Source: Cytophaga hutchinsonii ATCC 33406 (GTDB lineage: Bacteria; Bacteroidota; Bacteroidia; Cytophagales; Cytophagaceae). Taken from it: 64,000 bases of DNA. The notes under the pieces are model-generated. The model did no database searches, was not told the origin of the DNA, and saw only the letters and a list, made by a program, of their open reading frames with translations. The stretch is from assembly GCF_000014145.1 (NCBI RefSeq), contig NC_008255.1:931501-995500 (forward strand), given 5' to 3'. The translations under genes and the position numbers were made by a program. Numbering within the stretch: position 1 is the first letter of the stretch; each line of letters starts with the position of its first letter. Below, piece by piece: positions 28,192-36,577 of the stretch.

Positions 28192-31100
28192 ATGAAAAAA
28201 AATTACCAGCGTGTTTTTAAGGTTTTATCAATAGCTTTATTTACCCTATTTTTAAATTATCAGGCATTTGCTCAACCCAATTGTGCTACAGGTATGGTTC
28301 CGCTGAATGGAGGTACCATTGTAAATCCTACTACACCTTTTACATGGAATGCTCCTACAGGAACGGTTACCGGGTATAGAATATACATAGGTACAACTGC
28401 AGCATCAAATGAACTGGTAAACGGTACAAGTGTAACAGCTACTACTTATACCTATACAGGCGCATTGGCCTGCGGAACTACCTATTACTGGAAAGTTGTT
28501 CCGTACAACGGTTCGGGTCCGGCAACAGGTTGTGCCGCACAAACCTTTACAATCATTGCATCTGGTAACTCGTCCATTTTTCCGGTAGGGTCATGGAATG
28601 CATATTGTTTCAATTCTACTAACTGGACAAACTATACCGGATATTATACCGCAACCGGACAGGATTTTAATTCTACATCCAGTTGGGGAGCCAACTATTC
28701 TCCTTCTGTAATTTCACCCAATGGTGCTGCTGGCTATCAAGGCTGTAGTGTACCGAATGACAACCATTCTGTGATATATAAAAGACAAGGTTTTACAGCT
28801 GGTACCTATTCATTAGACGTAATAAATGATGATGGTTGTTTTTTATATCTGAATGGGAATCTGATTTATTCACGGAACACCTATACAGCTACTTTTATAA
28901 ATAATGTCTGGACGGGGAATCTGGACGCGAGTTCGCAAATAGAATTCCGGTGGGCAGATACCGGAGGAGGGGGATCTTATGGAGGCATAACATTTAACGC
29001 TATTCCTACGCCAACATTAATAGCCGGGGCAATTTCCGGAGATCAGACCATGTGTCCGGGCAATGATCCATATGTATTCAAAAATGTAACACCTGGTTCA
29101 GGAACATGCGGTCCGTTGGTATATCAATGGCAGCAGAGCGTTGGCTGTACAGGTACGTTTTCAGACATTGCTTCTGCAACAAATGCTACGTATGATGTGC
29201 CGGCTGGTATCACACAAACTACATGCTACAGACGTGCTGTTGTTGACGCAAATTGCAATAGAATAGAGTATACCAATACCGTTACAGTAACCATTACTTC
29301 TGTACAGCAGGGTAATCCAGCTGTGTTTCCGTTGAATACATGGAATGGATATGTATATGATTTTAACGTTACGGGTTATACCGGAGCAGATGATAACTGG
29401 ACAGATTATAAAGGATTCTTTTCTTATGCTGGTACATCAGCATCTGATCCGGGCTTTTATACTTCCACAGGTATTTATTCTTCCGCTTCACCACCGTCTT
29501 CAGCACCCGGGTATGTTGGTTGTCAGGTAACGTATCCATTGAGCGGTGTACAATTTAAACGCCAGGGCTTTACTCCCGGCATCTATCAGATTGATTTTGA
29601 TGGAGATGATGCCAGTTATTTATACATTAACGGAGTATTGATATACGGAAGAACAGCATGCTGTAATGTGGTTTCAAACGTCTGGACAGGTATTCTGGAT
29701 GCATCTTCAAAGATCGACTATCATTATAAAAATAACGGAGGAAATGGTTTTGGCAGATTGATCATTACTGCGGTAACACCTGCACCCATAGACCCGGGAA
29801 GTATTGCAAGTTCAGCTTCTTCTGTAATTTGTTCCGGAGATACTCCGCCGCCATTTACATCAACAGCAGTATCCTCAGGAGGCTGTACAAGAGCCGGCTA
29901 TCAGTGGCAGGCAGATGCGGGCAGTGGTTTTGCAGATATTCCGGGAGCGACCAATACAACCTATGCAGCAACAAGTGTAACAGCAACAACATCATACAGA
30001 AGAAAAATTACGGATATATGCGGTACCGTAGCATATACAAATACAGTTACATTAACAGTAGGTACGCCTTCATTGCCAACACCAGCATTCGGAAGCAATG
30101 TGTGGAATGCATACGTATATAATTTTGCAGTTACAGGATATACAGGTGCAGATGATAACTGGACAGATTATAAAGGATATTTTACATATAACGGTCTTTC
30201 CTTTAATACCGGATCAATATATGGTAACAGTATTGCTCCTTCATATGCACCAGGTTATTATGGCTGTCAGGTAGGGCAGACTCAAAGCGGTGTGCAGTTA
30301 AAAAGACAAGGCTTTCCTGCAGGTACCTATCAGATTGATTTTAATTCAGATGATGCCGGATATCTGTATGTTAACGGTGTATTGGTGTTTGGCAGAACAG
30401 GATGCTGTACAACAGTACCAAACGTATGGACAGGAAATTTAGATGCATCATCAACTATTGATTACCATTACAAGAATAACGGTAGTTCAGGATATGGTGT
30501 CTTATCCTTTACGCTGGTAACGCCTACACAACCGCTGGATCCGGGTATTATCGCCAATAATAATTCCACTACAGTTTGTTCCGGCAATACGCTTCCTCCT
30601 TTTGTTTCAACAGCAGATGCAACCAGCGGATGTTACGTGTATTATGAGTGGGAAAGAAATACAGGATCTGGCTGGAATGCCATTGCAGGTGCAACAGCAT
30701 CAACCTATACAGCAAGCAGCATAACAGTTAATACTTCCTATCGACGTAAGGCGACAGATGCCTGCGGAGCAGTAGATTACTCAAATATTATTGTAATTAA
30801 TGTAGGCACATACACACCGGTTACGCCAACGTTTGGTGCTGATTCGTGGAATGCGTATGTATATAATTTCAGCGCTGGTAACCCTACTGGTAATGGAGGC
30901 TTCACTGTTGCAAATACAGGGTGGAGTAATAATTCAGGAATGTTTCAGACTCCGGGTATTTCAATTGTTAATCCGGGTTTTAATACCAATAGTTTATATA
31001 ATTCCAATGATGCACCTTCTTTTGCAACCGGTTATCAGGGATGTCAGGTAGGTACAACATTAAATGGTGTAATCTTTAAACGCCAGGGTTTCCCGGCAGG

Positions 31101-34100
31101 AACCTATCAGATTGATTTCACATCTGATGATCCCGGCTACTTGTATATAAATGGTATAGTGGTTTCTTCCAGAACAGGAGCCGGTACAACGCTGAATGCA
31201 TGGACTGGCGTATTGAATGCTTCTTCTACGGTAGAGTTCCGTTATAAAAATAATGGCGGGCCGGGAAGTGCAATCGTCACATTTACAGTTATAACCAGTA
31301 CAACACCATTAAATCCAGGAACAATTTCAGGGACACAAACAATTTGTCAGGGAACTGCTCCAAGTGTTTTGTTAAATACATTAAGTGCTACTTCAGGGTG
31401 TTCTATAACATATAAGTGGCAAAGTTCAACAGTTTCAGCTACTGGTCCATGGACAGATATCGTAGGTGCTGCAAGCCCTTCTTATTCTTCACCTGCTCTT
31501 ACACAAACAACACATTTCCGGCGTGCTGTAACAGATGGTTGCGGGGCAAGTGATGCAACACCTGTAAGAACAGTTACAGTAAATCCATTGCCTGATGCTG
31601 CCGGTACAATTACGGGACAAACGACATTCTGCCCGAATCAGGCAGGAGTTTCATATAGCATTGCATCTGTAAATAATGCGACAGGCTATAACTGGACCTT
31701 GCCAGCAGGAGCAACAATAGCATCGGGTGCAAATACAAATTCGATAACAGTAAACTTCGGAACGACAAGCGGTAATATTGGTGTTACACCTACAAATTCC
31801 TGTGGAAATGGAACCGCCGCTCCTGCACTGGCCGTAGCAGTTACTCCATTGCCTGCTAATGCCGGCACATTTACAACTTCTTCGGCAACAGTATGTGCCG
31901 GGCAAGCCGGTGTGGTATATACAATCGCAGCGGTAACCGGAGCAACATCATATGCATGGGTCGTTCCTTCAGATGCTACGATAACATCGGCAACAAATAC
32001 AAATTCAATTACAGTTACCTTTGGTACTGCAGCAGGCAGCGTTAGTGTTACACCAACAAATTCATGTGGTACAGGTAATTCAAGAACCATTACAGTGACT
32101 GTTAATACCGTTCCTGCAGCAGCCGGTGTTATGACAGGCTTGTCAGATGTGTGTAAACCGCAATCAGGTCTTTCATACAGCATTGCTGCTGTAACAGGTG
32201 CCACAAGTTATTCATGGACAGCACCTTCAGGCGTTACGTTTACAGGTGGAACTACCCGTTCTATTGTTGCTAGCTTTACAGCTTCGAGTGTAAGCGGTAA
32301 TATGGTTGTTACACCAATAAATGCTTGCGGGAACGGAGTATCTACAACATATGCTGTTGCCGTATCATCTGTACCGCCATTAGCTGCAGGCACGATATCA
32401 GGACCTGCTTCAGCCTGTGCGGGCTCCATTGGTCTGGTATACAGTGTTGGAGCTGTTACAGGTGCAACGGGCTATAGCTGGACAGTACCAACCGGTACCG
32501 TAATCACATCCGGGCTTAACACAAACTCCATTACAGTTACATTAGGATCAGCATCAGGCAATTTCAGGGTAACACCTACAAATGCCTGTGGAAACGGGAC
32601 ATTAAGTGCTGCATATCCAATAATTGTAAATCCATATCCGGGTACTGCCGGAACCATTACAGGAAATACATCCGTATGTGGCGGTACAAGCCAGTCATAT
32701 AGTATTGCAGCAGTTTCCAATGCATTGGGATATACCTGGACGCTGCCTTCCGGAAGTACTATCACAACAGGGGCAGGCACCAGAAGTATTACAGCAACAA
32801 TGGGTACTGTGTCAGGAACTGTTACCGTAACACCTACGAATGGCTGCGGCGATGGAACATCTAATTCAGTCGCTGTAACGGTTAGCGTTCCCGCAGGTGC
32901 TGCCGGTACAATTTCCGGCCCGGCTGAAGTATGTAAAGGCGCAACTGGTATTATTTACAGCATTGCTGCTGTAACACCAGCACCAACAAGCTATAACTGG
33001 TCATTGCCATCTGGTACAATTATTACCGCAGGGGCCAATTCTAATTCTATTACAGTCACGATTGGTGCAAATTCCGGTACAATTACTGTAACTCCTACGC
33101 ATACATGTGGTAATGGAGCAAGTGCTTCACTGCCTATCGCAGTTTCTGCTTCAATTCCAGCCGCCGCCGGAACAATTACAGGAAATACAGCGGTATGTGA
33201 TGGTGCTACAGGTGTTACATATAGCATTCCTGCAGTAACAAGAGCAACAAGCTACAACTGGATAGTGCCTGCAGGCTCAACCATCACAGCGGGTGCCGGT
33301 ACGAATTCCATTACTGTTACAGTTGGATCAACATCAGGAACTGTTTCGGTAACACCGGTTAATGCGTGCGGGAACGGAACGGCAGCTACAAAAGCAATGA
33401 CAGTGAGTACTGTACCTGGTGCAGTAGGCGCTATTACAGGATCTGCAACGGTATGCAAAGGACAGACAGGAGTAACATATAGTATTGCTGCTGTATCCGG
33501 AGCTACAGGTTATACCTGGACACTTCCAACCGGGGCGTCAATTACAGCCGGATCAGGAACCGCTTCTATTACCGTTTCATACGCGGCGCATGCTACGGTA
33601 TCGGGTACATTAAGTGTTGATGCAACAAATTTATGCGGAACAACATCAAACAGTATTGCGGTTACAGTTGATAATGCATGTCCGTATACTTGGACCGGTG
33701 TTACAAGTGTAGATTGGAATACAGCCAGTAACTGGAGTTTGGGATATGTGCCGACAAATATCAATAATATTGTAATACCAACCGGTACGCCTTTTGCGCC
33801 AACAATATCTGCAGCAACAAGTACTGCTGCAGCGGTTACAATTAATTCAGGCGCAACAGTAACAATTGCTGCTGCCGGAACATGGAATGTATATGGTAAT
33901 TTAACGGATAATGGAGCTGTAAATGCGCTTGCCGGATCTACACTTGCATTTAAAGGTACTGCCGCACAGACAGTAACAGGAGTGCCTGTAGTATACAATG
34001 TTCAGGTAAATAATTCCGCAGGAGTTTCGATAGCATCACCCATGCTGGTTAAAGGAACACTTTCATTATTGAATGGTGTGTTGACGACTAACTCAAACCT

Positions 34101-35442
34101 TACCATGAATTTTGATACCGGCGGTAATATTGCATACGCGGTATCAGATAACGGAAGTATCAGCGGGGTTGTAACAGGACGGAGAGATGCAATTGCACGT
34201 ACCCATTATATAAGTGCCCCGTTCAACGGTTCTACATCGGCACAGGTTGGTGCAACAACACCATTGTATTATAACAACTATTGGAAAATGTACACGAAAA
34301 CATTTGACACCCAAGGTTGGGCAGCTGTAACAGATGCCACAACAGCAATGCCTTTGGGTACAGGGTTTTCATTAGCCATTCCAAATAGTACGTCACTCGT
34401 ACTTACCGGAACATATAACCATAATTTCTCTTTCCCGGGAATCAGCTATTCAAATGCAGCAGCGGGTAAATACATGCTTATAGGTAACCCATATCCTTCT
34501 ACGCTTGACTGGACAACCATTTACGCAAGTGCAGTAAATACCGGAGGTGCGGTTTATTACTGGAATGCAGCAAATAACCAGGTTGCAAGCTGGATTGCAC
34601 CTGCCAGCGGTACAAACGGCGGAACCAAATATATCCCGGCAATGCAGGCATTCATGGCTACAACAACAGGTACCGGCGGTCCTACATCCATTGTTTCAAT
34701 TAATAATAATGCGCGTATCTTAACAAATCAGTCTTATTTCAGAACAGCGCAGGAAGATATTTCAACGCTTAAACTATATGTGAAAACTGCCGATGGAGTT
34801 AAGGATGAAACAATTATTAATCTCAATGAGTCTGCTTCAGAAGAATTTGAATTTGATAAAGATGCATATAAAATTATAAACGGGGGACTTACACCTTCTT
34901 TATATTCAGGAACAAATACAGACGCAACACTTTACTCTATTAACGCGCTTCCTGTAAATGCCGAACAGACTATACCATTGAATCTGAAAGTTCGCGTAGA
35001 TGGTACTTATGAAATCCATTGCAGTGAATTTGTTAATCAGACAGGTTATAAACTATTGCTTGAAGACAAATCAGCGAATACATTTATGCCTGTAGATACT
35101 TCATTGACCTATGTTATAACAGCCAAGGCTACAGATAACGCAGATCGTTTTGTATTGAGATACATAGCAAATCTATCAACAGATATTTTATCAGATTCGT
35201 ATAAAGGAATTGACCTTTCAACATACGATAACAATCTTATGTTGCTGGTGAAAGCAATTACAGCAGATGGGGTAAACATGGAAGTGTATAATGCGGCAGG
35301 TAGTCTGGTTCAGTTACTTCCAAATCAATCTGTAACACCTGGAGTAAAAATGATTCCATTAGAAGGGTTAGCATCAGGAGTTTATTTGGTGAAATTTACC
35401 ATAGGTGATGTGCCATACACAGGAAAAGTTGTAATTAAATAA
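28192..35442 (+). CDS. Giant secreted T9SS cargo protein, paralogue 6 (about 2416 aa): PA14-like and PKD-like repeats
   Basis: The ATG at 28192 starts a clean signal peptide (MKKNYQRVFK.., cleavage after AFA near residue 27); a TTG 24 bp upstream is in frame but less likely. The order is a fibronectin-III-like domain (about 28-125), then four PA14-like modules (about 126-273, 373-528, 630-775 and 878-1035) marked by KRQGF.AGTYQIDF and SDD.GYLYINGV. Ig-like domains carrying a Y-x-W motif (QWQ, EWE or KWQ) alternate with them. Eight tandem PKD-like units follow (about 1134-1830), then the W..NWS block (about 1832), the GRRD / NPYPSTLDW module (about 1993) and a T9SS sorting domain (about 2340-2416) ending GVYLVKF..GKVVIK. 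PA14 domains often bind glycans, so a carbohydrate-binding surface protein is inferred. It lacks the cysteine cluster of paralogues 1-5. No clear terminator follows it. Confidence 0.9.
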   Translation: MKKNYQRVFKVLSIALFTLFLNYQAFAQPNCATGMVPLNGGTIVNPTTPFTWNAPTGTVTGYRIYIGTTAASNELVNGTSVTATTYTYTGALACGTTYYWKVVPYNGSGPATGCAAQTFTIIASGNSSIFPVGSWNAYCFNSTNWTNYTGYYTATGQDFNSTSSWGANYSPSVISPNGAAGYQGCSVPNDNHSVIYKRQGFTAGTYSLDVINDDGCFLYLNGNLIYSRNTYTATFINNVWTGNLDASSQIEFRWADTGGGGSYGGITFNAIPTPTLIAGAISGDQTMCPGNDPYVFKNVTPGSGTCGPLVYQWQQSVGCTGTFSDIASATNATYDVPAGITQTTCYRRAVVDANCNRIEYTNTVTVTITSVQQGNPAVFPLNTWNGYVYDFNVTGYTGADDNWTDYKGFFSYAGTSASDPGFYTSTGIYSSASPPSSAPGYVGCQVTYPLSGVQFKRQGFTPGIYQIDFDGDDASYLYINGVLIYGRTACCNVVSNVWTGILDASSKIDYHYKNNGGNGFGRLIITAVTPAPIDPGSIASSASSVICSGDTPPPFTSTAVSSGGCTRAGYQWQADAGSGFADIPGATNTTYAATSVTATTSYRRKITDICGTVAYTNTVTLTVGTPSLPTPAFGSNVWNAYVYNFAVTGYTGADDNWTDYKGYFTYNGLSFNTGSIYGNSIAPSYAPGYYGCQVGQTQSGVQLKRQGFPAGTYQIDFNSDDAGYLYVNGVLVFGRTGCCTTVPNVWTGNLDASSTIDYHYKNNGSSGYGVLSFTLVTPTQPLDPGIIANNNSTTVCSGNTLPPFVSTADATSGCYVYYEWERNTGSGWNAIAGATASTYTASSITVNTSYRRKATDACGAVDYSNIIVINVGTYTPVTPTFGADSWNAYVYNFSAGNPTGNGGFTVANTGWSNNSGMFQTPGISIVNPGFNTNSLYNSNDAPSFATGYQGCQVGTTLNGVIFKRQGFPAGTYQIDFTSDDPGYLYINGIVVSSRTGAGTTLNAWTGVLNASSTVEFRYKNNGGPGSAIVTFTVITSTTPLNPGTISGTQTICQGTAPSVLLNTLSATSGCSITYKWQSSTVSATGPWTDIVGAASPSYSSPALTQTTHFRRAVTDGCGASDATPVRTVTVNPLPDAAGTITGQTTFCPNQAGVSYSIASVNNATGYNWTLPAGATIASGANTNSITVNFGTTSGNIGVTPTNSCGNGTAAPALAVAVTPLPANAGTFTTSSATVCAGQAGVVYTIAAVTGATSYAWVVPSDATITSATNTNSITVTFGTAAGSVSVTPTNSCGTGNSRTITVTVNTVPAAAGVMTGLSDVCKPQSGLSYSIAAVTGATSYSWTAPSGVTFTGGTTRSIVASFTASSVSGNMVVTPINACGNGVSTTYAVAVSSVPPLAAGTISGPASACAGSIGLVYSVGAVTGATGYSWTVPTGTVITSGLNTNSITVTLGSASGNFRVTPTNACGNGTLSAAYPIIVNPYPGTAGTITGNTSVCGGTSQSYSIAAVSNALGYTWTLPSGSTITTGAGTRSITATMGTVSGTVTVTPTNGCGDGTSNSVAVTVSVPAGAAGTISGPAEVCKGATGIIYSIAAVTPAPTSYNWSLPSGTIITAGANSNSITVTIGANSGTITVTPTHTCGNGASASLPIAVSASIPAAAGTITGNTAVCDGATGVTYSIPAVTRATSYNWIVPAGSTITAGAGTNSITVTVGSTSGTVSVTPVNACGNGTAATKAMTVSTVPGAVGAITGSATVCKGQTGVTYSIAAVSGATGYTWTLPTGASITAGSGTASITVSYAAHATVSGTLSVDATNLCGTTSNSIAVTVDNACPYTWTGVTSVDWNTASNWSLGYVPTNINNIVIPTGTPFAPTISAATSTAAAVTINSGATVTIAAAGTWNVYGNLTDNGAVNALAGSTLAFKGTAAQTVTGVPVVYNVQVNNSAGVSIASPMLVKGTLSLLNGVLTTNSNLTMNFDTGGNIAYAVSDNGSISGVVTGRRDAIARTHYISAPFNGSTSAQVGATTPLYYNNYWKMYTKTFDTQGWAAVTDATTAMPLGTGFSLAIPNSTSLVLTGTYNHNFSFPGISYSNAAAGKYMLIGNPYPSTLDWTTIYASAVNTGGAVYYWNAANNQVASWIAPASGTNGGTKYIPAMQAFMATTTGTGGPTSIVSINNNARILTNQSYFRTAQEDISTLKLYVKTADGVKDETIINLNESASEEFEFDKDAYKIINGGLTPSLYSGTNTDATLYSINALPVNAEQTIPLNLKVRVDGTYEIHCSEFVNQTGYKLLLEDKSANTFMPVDTSLTYVITAKATDNADRFVLRYIANLSTDILSDSYKGIDLSTYDNNLMLLVKAITADGVNMEVYNAAGSLVQLLPNQSVTPGVKMIPLEGLASGVYLVKFTIGDVPYTGKVVIK
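28570..31295 (+). repeat. Four PA14-like modules alternating with Ig-like domains inside paralogue 6
   Basis: The units lie at roughly 28570-29010, 29310-29775, 30080-30515 and 30825-31295. Each contains W-N-A/G-Y, G-x-Q/S-V, KRQGF, an I/L-D-x-x-x-D-D turn and Y-L-Y-I/V/L-N-G. Modules 2 and 3 are the most alike (YTGADDNWTDYKG in both). Confidence 0.75.
31591..33680 (+). repeat. Eight tandem PKD-like units (about 260 bp each) inside paralogue 6
   Basis: Each unit of about 85-88 residues has the pattern G-x-I-x-G, Cys, YSIAAV, Y-x-W-x-x-P-x-G, N-S-I-T-V, V-T-P-T-N-x-C-G-N-G. One Cys lies near the start and one near the end, perhaps a disulfide. DNA-level variation between units is clear, so this is an old protein-domain array, not a short tandem repeat. 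Confidence 0.85.
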
Positions 35443-35569
35443 TCATAAAAATAGTAACCGGAACAATTATACAGCAATATGTTATAGGATTTTAACAATA
35501 ATAATCATTGATTAAAGGGTAATAGCAGTTAAAAAAGTCCGGATTATGATTTAAAATGAATATTATTAG

Positions 35570-35577
35570 TAAATTTG
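35570..35577 (+). promoter_or_regulatory. Possible promoter -7 box (TAAATTTG) before the PFDGG-tail gene
   Basis: An exact TAnnTTTG match, 60 bp before the start codon, in a 194-bp spacer with no visible terminator for the upstream gene. No convincing -33 TTTG element was found. Confidence 0.35.
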
Positions 35578-35636
35578 TATAATAGCTTTTAATTAGCGTC
35601 AGGCTTTCAATTAGTTACGTTTTAAATTTATTCGAT

Positions 35637-35876
35637 ATGAAAATGTATAAAATTGTAATGTTTTTATTATTCACGTTAAATGTATCCTTTAATACATTTG
35701 CTCAGGATTGCGGAACATTGCCTCCATGCACAGGAGATGGTTGGGAAATTCCAGGTACAAACTGTTGTAACAATGTGACTGTTCCGTTTGATGGTGGAAT
35801 AAGCTTATTGCTTGCAGCTGGTCTTGGCATTGGAGCCAGAAGTGTTTATAAAAAAAGAAAACAGACTGCATCGTAA
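35637..35876 (+). CDS. Small exosortase-substrate protein with PFDGG (PID-CTERM-like) sorting tail
   Basis: 79 aa. A signal peptide covers residues 1-22 (cleavage after FNTFA). Residues 23-49 form a tiny mature stretch with four cysteines (C25, C31, C43, C44). The end is a tripartite sorting signal: P50-F-D-G-G, a hydrophobic helix ISLLLAAGLGIGA, and a basic tail (RSVYKKRK). This is the layout of PEP-CTERM-type signals, in the Bacteroidetes form usually written PIDGG. The exosortase gene starts within 20 bp downstream, so this is almost certainly its dedicated substrate. After both cleavages the exported peptide would be only about 27-30 residues long. Its role is unknown; a structural peptide, a maturation tag or a linker to the polysaccharide are all possible. 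Recognition of the tail is strong; function is inference. Confidence 0.85.
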   Translation: MKMYKIVMFLLFTLNVSFNTFAQDCGTLPPCTGDGWEIPGTNCCNNVTVPFDGGISLLLAAGLGIGARSVYKKRKQTAS

Positions 35877-35894
35877 ATAGTGCATCAGTATTTA

Positions 35895-36443
35895 ATGAAT
35901 CTATTAGACTCTGGCACAAAAAAAATACTCATTATATTTATTAAGACACTTGGTATATACACGATACTAAGTGTCTTTTTTTATTGTTATGAAGGCCTTG
36001 TAGACCAACAGGGGAAATACTATTCGCCTTTTCTGGATCAATACAGCATCATAAAACTTATTCTGAATTTATTGATATACCCCCTGGTATGGATCTTGAA
36101 AATTCTGGGTTATACAATCTCGGTTCATAGCCCCTCTGTTTGGGTAGGAGCAAGCGGTGTTACAATTTTAACACCTTGTTTAGGTATACAGATTATGATT
36201 GGTTATGTTTCATTGATTTTAGGTTTTCCCGCTGCAAAAAAACTGCTTTTTCTAATCGCCGGACTCGTTCTGATTCATTTGCTCAATATCGGGCGCATGT
36301 TATCCATTTTACTGACAATTGAAAAGCATCCTTCCGTTATCGATATTTCACATGATATTTTTACATACCTCAGTTATGCAGCAATTTTAGTACTGTATTA
36401 TGTTTGGGTAAAAAACTATTCGGATATTGAAGTAACCGGTTAA
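35895..36443 (+). CDS. Short Bacteroidetes-type exosortase (transpeptidase-like membrane protein)
   Basis: A multi-pass membrane protein of 182 aa from the ATG at 35895 (a GTG at 35880 would add five residues). About five or six hydrophobic helices are visible. The exosortase triad is present in the expected order: C95 in TPCLGIQ, R134 in LNIGRM and H153 in ISHDIF. Exosortases cut PEP-CTERM-like tails in the inner membrane and are thought to transfer the protein to another molecule. At about 180 aa it matches the short exosortases of Bacteroidetes (XrtF/XrtX/XrtY kinds), rather than the roughly 280-aa EpsH type. The precise subtype cannot be fixed here. It sits between its probable substrate and the polysaccharide export genes, as exosortases of Gram-negatives often do. 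Confidence 0.87.
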   Translation: MNLLDSGTKKILIIFIKTLGIYTILSVFFYCYEGLVDQQGKYYSPFLDQYSIIKLILNLLIYPLVWILKILGYTISVHSPSVWVGASGVTILTPCLGIQIMIGYVSLILGFPAAKKLLFLIAGLVLIHLLNIGRMLSILLTIEKHPSVIDISHDIFTYLSYAAILVLYYVWVKNYSDIEVTG

Positions 36444-36577
36444 CGATTTTTTCGGCCTGCTGAAAATAGAATCAGAAAACAGCTGCTCATTTCAGATGAA
36501 TGGAGGCTAGTATCTCTCAGAATTATAACTTAAATTACATTGGAATAACTATTTTAAACGTTTTTGTTTCTAAACAA

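Noticed and set aside
31591-33680. Regular 260-bp spaced repeats that could be taken for a satellite or CRISPR-like array
   Set aside because: The period equals a whole PKD-like domain, the frame is open throughout and the variation is mostly silent or conservative. It is a protein-domain array.
9476-35442. Idea that the six giant proteins are cellulases or other glycoside hydrolases
   Set aside because: No glycoside hydrolase motif or catalytic domain was seen. All visible modules are beta-rich structural or binding types.
9476-35442. Idea that the giant proteins are substrates of the nearby exosortase
   Set aside because: Their C-termini end in beta-rich T9SS sorting domains, without the P-x-D-G-G motif, hydrophobic helix and basic tail. 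Only the 79-aa protein has those.
36500-36577. Upstream in-frame start for the Wza-like protein (27 more residues)
   Set aside because: It would place the lipoprotein signal about 35-50 residues inside the protein, and the ATG at 36578 gives a normal lipoprotein signal.
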